Source: Nesterenkonia massiliensis
GTDB taxonomy: Bacteria > Actinomycetota > Actinomycetes > Actinomycetales > Micrococcaceae
Reading direction: 5' to 3'
DNA length: 39,906 nt
Assembly (NCBI RefSeq): GCF_000455245.1
Contig: NZ_HG005167.1
Span: 207,419-247,324 of the forward strand
The notes beneath the pieces were generated by a model, which saw only the letters and a list, made by a program, of their open reading frames with translations, was not told where the DNA came from and searched no databases. Numbering within the stretch: position 1 is the stretch's first letter; each line of letters begins with the position of its first letter. A program made the position numbers and the translations under genes. This document shows, piece after piece, positions 35,676 to 39,906 of the stretch.

Positions 35676-36977
35676 ATGGATACCTCATCGGAGCTCACAC
35701 CTCATGGCTCCTCACCGAATGACCTGTTCAATCTCGGCATTGCCGGAGACGCGCTCGCGCTGGTGCACAGTTGCTTTGGTGAGCTGCCTGAAGATTCATT
35801 AGTCCTGATCGGCATCATGGATGGCCGGACCGGAGGGCACCTGCGTGTTGACCTGAGCGGCACAATGCGTGCGGCTCAGTCCAGGGCTGCCCAGTACGCC
35901 GACTGGCTCGCAGGACCTCAGGCCGAACCGACGCCCGATGCGGTGATGGCGCTGCTCTTCTGTCCCGAGCAGCCATCGCCTGAAACCGAGAACGCCTACG
36001 CCGAGCTGCTGTTTGCCTTGGCCACGGCCTTCTGGGAAGACCACGCGACGGTGCTCAGTCGGGTCTGGCATATCGGGGGACCCCCGGGGCCTCAGCGCCG
36101 AATTCGAGCCCTGGGTTGCCAGAACCTCAATTGCTGTCCCTTCCCCGGCATGCCTGCAGAAGAGCAGCTGGCGGCGGCATTACAAGCGCATCCGGAACTG
36201 CAGCGTGCGCGGGTGTCTGCCCCACAGCCCCGCCAGGCGCTGGCGGAGTATCTGCGACCAGCGCATCCGCCCTCTGAAGCGGATAGGCGCCTGGTGCAGG
36301 AGCTAGCCGACTGCAGCGAGGTCTCACTGGCTGCAGAACCACTTGCAGCCCTGTGGGATGAGACATTGCGCAAAGTCCAGCAGACCCAGGACGTCCGATG
36401 GTTGCATCAGGACACCGAGCACATCGGTGCACTGCTGGCCACCTTGCGCCGCAAACGGGGTCGCGACGCATTGATCCCGCTCTCCGCGCTGGGCTTCCAT
36501 CCGGCCCTGGCAGGTATGAGATTCGAGGATCTAATGCTGGGGAACACCACCATTGGTCGGGAGGACTTCGACGAGCTGGGCGACCACGAGCAGCTAACGC
36601 TGGTGAGTCAGAGTCTGCCGGGCGAATCCGCCCCGGAGCTGGCCGAGCAGATGCTCAATGACTATGCCGCCTGCTGGGCGGGGGCGACCGACTATGCCCC
36701 CAACTGGGACCGTATTGATGCACTGGACCGGATACTGCGTGAGCTTCTGGCATACGCACGAGGAATGGAGCGCGAATCTGCGCTGAACGTCAAAGCCTGG
36801 ATTGAATGGGCCCGGGGACGAGGTTCCGTCTCGGCAGAGTTCATACAGGCGGTGCTGGCTGAGTTTCCCGACAGCACTCTGGCGGGGCTGCTGGCCAGAT
36901 TTTCGGAGGCTTTTGGAGTGTGTCCCTGGGCACGGGTGAAGCGCCAGAGCCACAGCTGGCGGTTGAGCACTAGCTGA
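35676..36977 (+). CDS. DUF4192 family protein
   Basis: This 433-residue actinobacterial protein of the DUF4192 family is of unknown function. It opens with the family's pattern LVHSCFGELPEDSLVLIGI and GHLRVDLSG. A DAVMALLFCPE strand and a small-domain segment follow, then a long helical C-terminal half that includes LAGLLARFSEAFGV. No catalytic motif, signal peptide or membrane helix is visible. The ATG at 35676 has GGGGGC just before it. It sits 122 bases after the PAC2 gene, a gap with no convincing gene or terminator, and 194 bases before sigA. Confidence 0.8.
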   Translation: MDTSSELTPHGSSPNDLFNLGIAGDALALVHSCFGELPEDSLVLIGIMDGRTGGHLRVDLSGTMRAAQSRAAQYADWLAGPQAEPTPDAVMALLFCPEQPSPETENAYAELLFALATAFWEDHATVLSRVWHIGGPPGPQRRIRALGCQNLNCCPFPGMPAEEQLAAALQAHPELQRARVSAPQPRQALAEYLRPAHPPSEADRRLVQELADCSEVSLAAEPLAALWDETLRKVQQTQDVRWLHQDTEHIGALLATLRRKRGRDALIPLSALGFHPALAGMRFEDLMLGNTTIGREDFDELGDHEQLTLVSQSLPGESAPELAEQMLNDYAACWAGATDYAPNWDRIDALDRILRELLAYARGMERESALNVKAWIEWARGRGSVSAEFIQAVLAEFPDSTLAGLLARFSEAFGVCPWARVKRQSHSWRLSTS

Positions 36978-37004
36978 GGCGCGCCGAAAAAACCTCTGCA
37001 TTTC

Positions 37005-37031
37005 GGGAATGGGCACAAGATCAGTAGTGTT
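37005..37031 (+). promoter_or_regulatory. SigmaR/SigmaH-type promoter before sigA
   Basis: GGGAAT (37005-37010), an 18-base spacer and GTT (37029-37031) match the sigmaR/sigmaH consensus exactly. It lies about 140 bases before the sigA start codon. SigmaR-dependent transcription of primary-type sigma genes is known in Streptomyces, and sigmaH controls sigB in mycobacteria. Confidence 0.65.
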
Positions 37032-37171
37032 ATCACACGCATCAGACCCTGCAGCCCTGCCGGAGAACTCTCTCCCGCTGGGACTTGACAGGGTCATAGG
37101 CGTGTTGGCCTCCTGTCTGCACGCCGCCTCCTGGAGAGGGAGGTGCCCAAGTATCGAATCGGAAGGTCATC

Positions 37172-38515
37172 GTGCCCACTACTGCGTCGAAGTCCACAGA
37201 AGAGACTTCCGCCGCTGAGGCGGAGAAGAAGTCAGCTGCTAAGAAGACCACTACTCGGTCCCGGGCGGCCTCGACAAAGAAGAGCACGACATCTGCGTCT
37301 ACTGCCAAAAAGTCGAGCACCGCCAAGAAGGCCCCTGCTAAGACCGCAGCGAAGAAGACCGGTGGCCGCAAGAAGGCTACCGATGCGGTTGATGAGATTC
37401 TTGCTGAAGCCGATGCCGAGGAGCTGCCCACTGAGGCTCTCGAGAACGCCGTCGCTAAGGCAGAGAATGAGGGCGAGGACGCCGAAGAGCTCATGAAGCC
37501 CAAGTCGGGCGAGAATGAGGAGGACGAGTCCAGCTCCGGCCGTGGCTTTGTGATCTCCAACGCCGACGACGATGACGCCCCGGCCGTCCAGGTCGTCTCC
37601 GCTGGTGCAACTGCCGACCCCGTCAAGGACTACCTGAAGCAGATCGGCAAGGTTGCCCTGCTCAACGCTGAACAGGAAGTCGATCTGGCCCTGCGGATCG
37701 AAGCAGGCCTGTTCGCCGAACATAAACTCGCCACTGAGGAGATCACCGACCGGCGCCTCAAGCGCGATCTCGAGCTTATTGTCGCCGACGGAAAGAAAGC
37801 CAAGAATCACCTGCTGGAGGCCAACCTCCGCCTGGTGGTCTCCCTGGCCAAGCGCTATACCGGCCGCGGCATGCTGTTCCTGGACCTGATCCAGGAAGGA
37901 AACCTCGGGCTCATCCGCGCGGTGGAGAAGTTTGATTACACCAAGGGCTTCAAGTTCTCCACTTATGCCACCTGGTGGATCCGTCAGGCCATTACCCGCG
38001 CCATGGCTGACCAGGCCCGCACCATCCGCATTCCGGTGCACATGGTCGAAGTCATCAATAAGCTCGCCCGCGTGCAGCGCCAGATGCTGCAGGATCTTGG
38101 TCGCGAACCCACTCCGGAAGAGCTGGCCCAGGAGCTGGACATGACCCCGGAGAAGGTCGTGGAAGTCCAGAAGTACGGCCGTGAGCCCATCTCGCTGCAC
38201 ACCCCACTGGGCGAAGACGGCGATAGCGAATTCGGCGACCTGATCGAGGACTCCGAAGCCGTAGTTCCGTCTGACGCGGTGAGCTTCACTCTGCTCCAGG
38301 AGCAGCTGCACTCAGTCCTGGACACCCTCGCAGAGCGCGAAGCGGGGGTAGTGGCCATGCGCTTCGGCCTTACCGATGGTCAGCCGAAGACGCTGGACGA
38401 GATCGGGAAGGTCTACGGAGTCACTCGCGAACGAATCCGTCAGATAGAGTCCAAGACCATGTCCAAACTGCGTCACCCCAGCCGGTCCCAGGTGCTGCGC
38501 GACTACCTCGACTGA
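37172..38515 (+). CDS. sigA: Primary RNA polymerase sigma factor SigA
   Basis: This is the housekeeping sigma-70 factor of 447 residues. An N-terminal extension of about 145 residues begins with a Lys/Ala/Ser/Thr-rich, histone-H1-like stretch (residues 15-70) followed by an acidic part. Region 1.2 begins at [16 protein letters not shown]. Region 2 holds [17 protein letters not shown] and [15 protein letters not shown] (-10 recognition), region 3 [11 protein letters not shown], and region 4.2 the helix-turn-helix [16 protein letters not shown] (-35 recognition). The GTG at 37172 follows GGAAGG. A strong terminator lies beyond it. The order sigA-DUF7455-parE parallels hrdB and parE in Streptomyces. 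Confidence 0.97.
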   Translation: MPTTASKSTEETSAAEAEKKSAAKKTTTRSRAASTKKSTTSASTAKKSSTAKKAPAKTAAKKTGGRKKATDAVDEILAEADAEELPTEALENAVAKAENEGEDAEELMKPKSGENEEDESSSGRGFVISNADDDDAPAVQVVSAGATADPVKDYLKQIGKVALLNAEQEVDLALRIEAGLFAEHKLATEEITDRRLKRDLELIVADGKKAKNHLLEANLRLVVSLAKRYTGRGMLFLDLIQEGNLGLIRAVEKFDYTKGFKFSTYATWWIRQAITRAMADQARTIRIPVHMVEVINKLARVQRQMLQDLGREPTPEELAQELDMTPEKVVEVQKYGREPISLHTPLGEDGDSEFGDLIEDSEAVVPSDAVSFTLLQEQLHSVLDTLAEREAGVVAMRFGLTDGQPKTLDEIGKVYGVTRERIRQIESKTMSKLRHPSRSQVLRDYLD

Positions 38516-38518
38516 GTT

Positions 38519-38553
38519 GGTCCCGCGGGCAGGGAGACCCCGCCACGCTCTCG
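38519..38553 (-). repeat. Dispersed intergenic palindromic repeat, copy B
   Basis: This 35-base unit starts 4 bases after the sigA stop. Its reverse complement matches copy A (26627-26660) at nearly every position (GAGAGCGTGGCGGGG then CCCGCGGGAC). A perfect 8-base hairpin follows it: CGGTCCGC (38552-38559) with GCGGACCG (38564-38571). Confidence 0.75.
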
Positions 38554-38582
38554 GTCCGCTGAGGCGGACCGTCACGCCTGAA

Positions 38583-38613
38583 GGTCCCGCGGGCGGGGAG
38601 ACCCCGCTACGGG
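38583..38613 (-). repeat. Dispersed intergenic palindromic repeat, copy C
   Basis: This second copy after sigA is in the same orientation as copy B and holds the hairpin GCGGGG-AGA-CCCCGC. It abuts the terminator that begins at 38613. Confidence 0.75.
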
Positions 38614-38659
38614 ATAGACGAAGCCCCCGACCTCGTTGAGGCCGGGGGCTTCGTCTATC
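38613..38659. terminator. Bidirectional terminator between sigA and DUF7455
   Basis: Perfect 17-base arms (38613-38629, starting GATAGACGAAG, and 38643-38659, ending CTTCGTCTATC) enclose an inner CCTC/GAGG stem. The hairpin lies between converging genes and is symmetric, so it can stop transcription from both sides. It is the strongest hairpin in the window. Confidence 0.9.
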
Positions 38660-38677
38660 ACAGACGCTTAGCCGGTA

Positions 38678-38887
38678 TCAGCTGATCCGGGAAGACTCAT
38701 CCACCCACGCGACGGTCTTAGGGCGCAGCGTGGGCTCCACCTCACGGCCGTGGTGGTTGCAGAAGAGCAGTACGCCGCCGGAGGCGAGCTCTGCGCGGAC
38801 ATACGCCTGTGCACCGCAACGGTCACAGCGGTCCAGGGCGGTCAGCGTCGGGGTTTGTGCTTCGAGGGTCCCAGTAGTGCTGGTCAT
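38678..38887 (-). CDS. DUF7455 family small zinc-ribbon-like protein
   Basis: This 69-residue protein has CDRCGAQAYVRAEL followed by LLFCNHHGRE, a Cys2-CysHis2-type knuckle that probably binds zinc. It is a small conserved actinobacterial protein regularly found between sigA and parE/gyrB-like genes; its function is unknown. The ATG at 38887 follows GGAGG at a good distance. An in-frame upstream start at 38989 would add 34 residues that do not look conserved and would bury the ribosome site. It converges on sigA across the 38613-38659 terminator. Confidence 0.88.
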   Translation of the reverse strand: MTSTTGTLEAQTPTLTALDRCDRCGAQAYVRAELASGGVLLFCNHHGREVEPTLRPKTVAWVDESSRIS

Positions 38888-39059
38888 GCTCTTCGCCTCC
38901 TTAATCACGTGAAGTGTGCGTCCAATACAACCACGAACCCCCTGAAAACATTCTGAAATACCCCGGGTGTGCCGTGTGCTTTCGCTCACCGCGTACCGCT
39001 CAGTAGCCCAGCAGCCCAGCCAGGCGGCGCTTCTGCGCTAAACCGGGCCTGCGCCGTCG

Positions 39060-39065
39060 TAGGCT
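39060..39065 (+). promoter_or_regulatory. Possible -10 box for parE
   Basis: TAGGCT lies 47 bases before the parE start, equal to the -10 box of the M3 peptidase promoter. The -35 region is not recognisable. Confidence 0.35.
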
Positions 39066-39112
39066 CATTGTCAGATTCTGTCCATCACCAAACAAACACC
39101 TATGGAGGCTGC

Positions 39113-39906
39113 GTGGCTCAGCGCGATGAGTACAGTGCCCGGCACCTATCAGTGCTCGAAGGTCTGGAAGCTGTTCGCAAAAGACCTGGCATGTACATCG
39201 GCTCCACAGACTCCCGGGGGCTGATGCACTGCCTCTGGGAGATTATCGACAACTCTGTTGATGAAGCACTGGCCGGCTATGCCTCCAGTATTGGGATCAC
39301 ATTGCACCGCGACGGCTCTGTCGAAGTCTCCGACGACGGTCGCGGCATTCCTGTAGATATCGAGCCGCGCACCGGACTCTCTGGCCTGGAGGTGGTCTTC
39401 ACCAAGCTCCATGCCGGCGGAAAGTTCGGTGGTGGCTCATACAACGCCGTCGGCGGCCTGCATGGTGTCGGCGCATCGGTGGTCAACGCGCTCTCTGCAC
39501 GCTTGGACGCCAAAGTCACGCGTGGCGGAAAAGTCCACCAGCTCTCCTTCCGCCGCGGCGAACCCGGAATCTTCGCCGGTACCGGCCCCGAAGACAGCTT
39601 CACCGCCGCTGAGGCCGGATCTCCGCTGCAGATTGCCGGCAAGGCCAAGCGCGGAGTTACCGGTACCACGATTCGATACTGGGCAGACCGCCACATCTTC
39701 ACCACCGACGCTGCCTTCGACGATGAAGAACTTGCCAACCGTGCTCGGCAGACCGCGTTTCTGGTACCCGGGCTGCGCATCACCATCCGAGATGAGCGCG
39801 GGAGTGAACCCACCGAAGAGGTATTCCAGTACGACGGGGGCATCAGCGAGTTCGTTGAGCATCTGACCCCCGACACCGCGGTCACTGATACCTGGCGCAT
39901 CCAGGG
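39113..39906 (+). CDS. parE: Type IIA topoisomerase B subunit (ParE), 5' part
   Basis: This is the ATPase subunit of topoisomerase IV, which unlinks daughter chromosomes; the gene runs off the window after about 264 codons. The GHKL ATP site is complete: WEIIDNSVDEAL (metal-binding Glu/Asn), DDGRGIPV, and GGKFGGGSYNAVGGLHGVGASVVNAL (ATP lid). The transducer domain begins near the window edge. It opens MAQRDEYSARHLSVLEGLEA from the GTG at 39113, with GGAGG 4 bases upstream. GyrB is very similar, but the place beside sigA and the GLMHCLWEIIDNS form match actinobacterial ParE (as near hrdB in Streptomyces), so parE is preferred. Confidence 0.88.
   Translation, partial: MAQRDEYSARHLSVLEGLEAVRKRPGMYIGSTDSRGLMHCLWEIIDNSVDEALAGYASSIGITLHRDGSVEVSDDGRGIPVDIEPRTGLSGLEVVFTKLHAGGKFGGGSYNAVGGLHGVGASVVNALSARLDAKVTRGGKVHQLSFRRGEPGIFAGTGPEDSFTAAEAGSPLQIAGKAKRGVTGTTIRYWADRHIFTTDAAFDDEELANRARQTAFLVPGLRITIRDERGSEPTEEVFQYDGGISEFVEHLTPDTAVTDTWRIQ

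Noticed and set aside
37085-37090. TTGACA before sigA as a sigmaA -35 box
   Set aside because: No acceptable -10 box occurs 16-19 bases downstream; the sequence there is GC-rich. The sigmaR-type promoter upstream fits better.
38888-38989. Longer N-terminus of the DUF7455 protein
   Set aside because: The extra 34 codons would cover the strong GGAGG site before the ATG at 38887 and do not resemble the family.

Overview
The window is a stretch of actinobacterial chromosome, most likely from a member of the Micrococcaceae. A Nesterenkonia- or Yaniella-like, moderately halotolerant organism would fit the G+C of roughly 60% and the acidic linkers, but this genus guess is weak. Support for Actinobacteria comes from the gene order yebC-ruvCAB-yajC-secDF-relA, DUF4191-lipA-lipB, and sigA-DUF7455-parE, and from the TAnnnT-type promoters.

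Region 1 (1 to about 8,080) is an accessory element, visibly richer in G+C than the rest. Its left end lies outside the window. It carries a rightward mercury operon: the 3' part of merA, then merB, a MerF-like two-helix membrane protein, a thioredoxin-fold lipoprotein and a CcdA/DsbD-like membrane protein. Facing it is a leftward, overlapping three-gene recombination operon: a tyrosine recombinase interrupted by one in-frame TAG, a small XRE-type regulator, and an 862-residue protein with 20 CxxC motifs (about ten zinc ribbons) fused to a degenerate tyrosine-recombinase-like C-terminus. The right end of the element lies in a block of nested inverted repeats (7964-8080) and abuts a umuC gene that has lost its first 55-60 codons, so the element appears to have inserted into umuC.

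Region 2 (9,216-20,650) is core genome: an M3 peptidase, yebC, the Holliday-junction genes ruvC, ruvA and ruvB, the Sec accessory genes yajC, secD and secF, and the bifunctional (p)ppGpp gene relA. Region 3 (20,647-28,479, leftward) holds an AbiEi-like orphan, ruvX, alaS, rpsD with a long structured leader, DUF4191, lipA and lipB. Region 4 (28,562-34,351) holds a kinase-like gene converging on sucB/aceF, then lpdA and pepA. LipA/LipB, the two-lipoyl-domain E2 and the E3 form a lipoate/2-oxoacid dehydrogenase cluster. Region 5 (34,456-39,906) holds a PAC2-family protein, a DUF4192 protein, sigA, DUF7455 and the 5' part of parE.

The most notable items are the recombinase/zinc-ribbon module with its nested repeats in umuC, the mercury operon whose proteins repeatedly end in vicinal cysteines and which includes an apparent extracytoplasmic thiol relay, and two exact sigmaR/sigmaH-type promoters (GGGAAT-N18-GTT) before sigA and the PAC2 gene. 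All calls come from reading the sequence; no database search was run.
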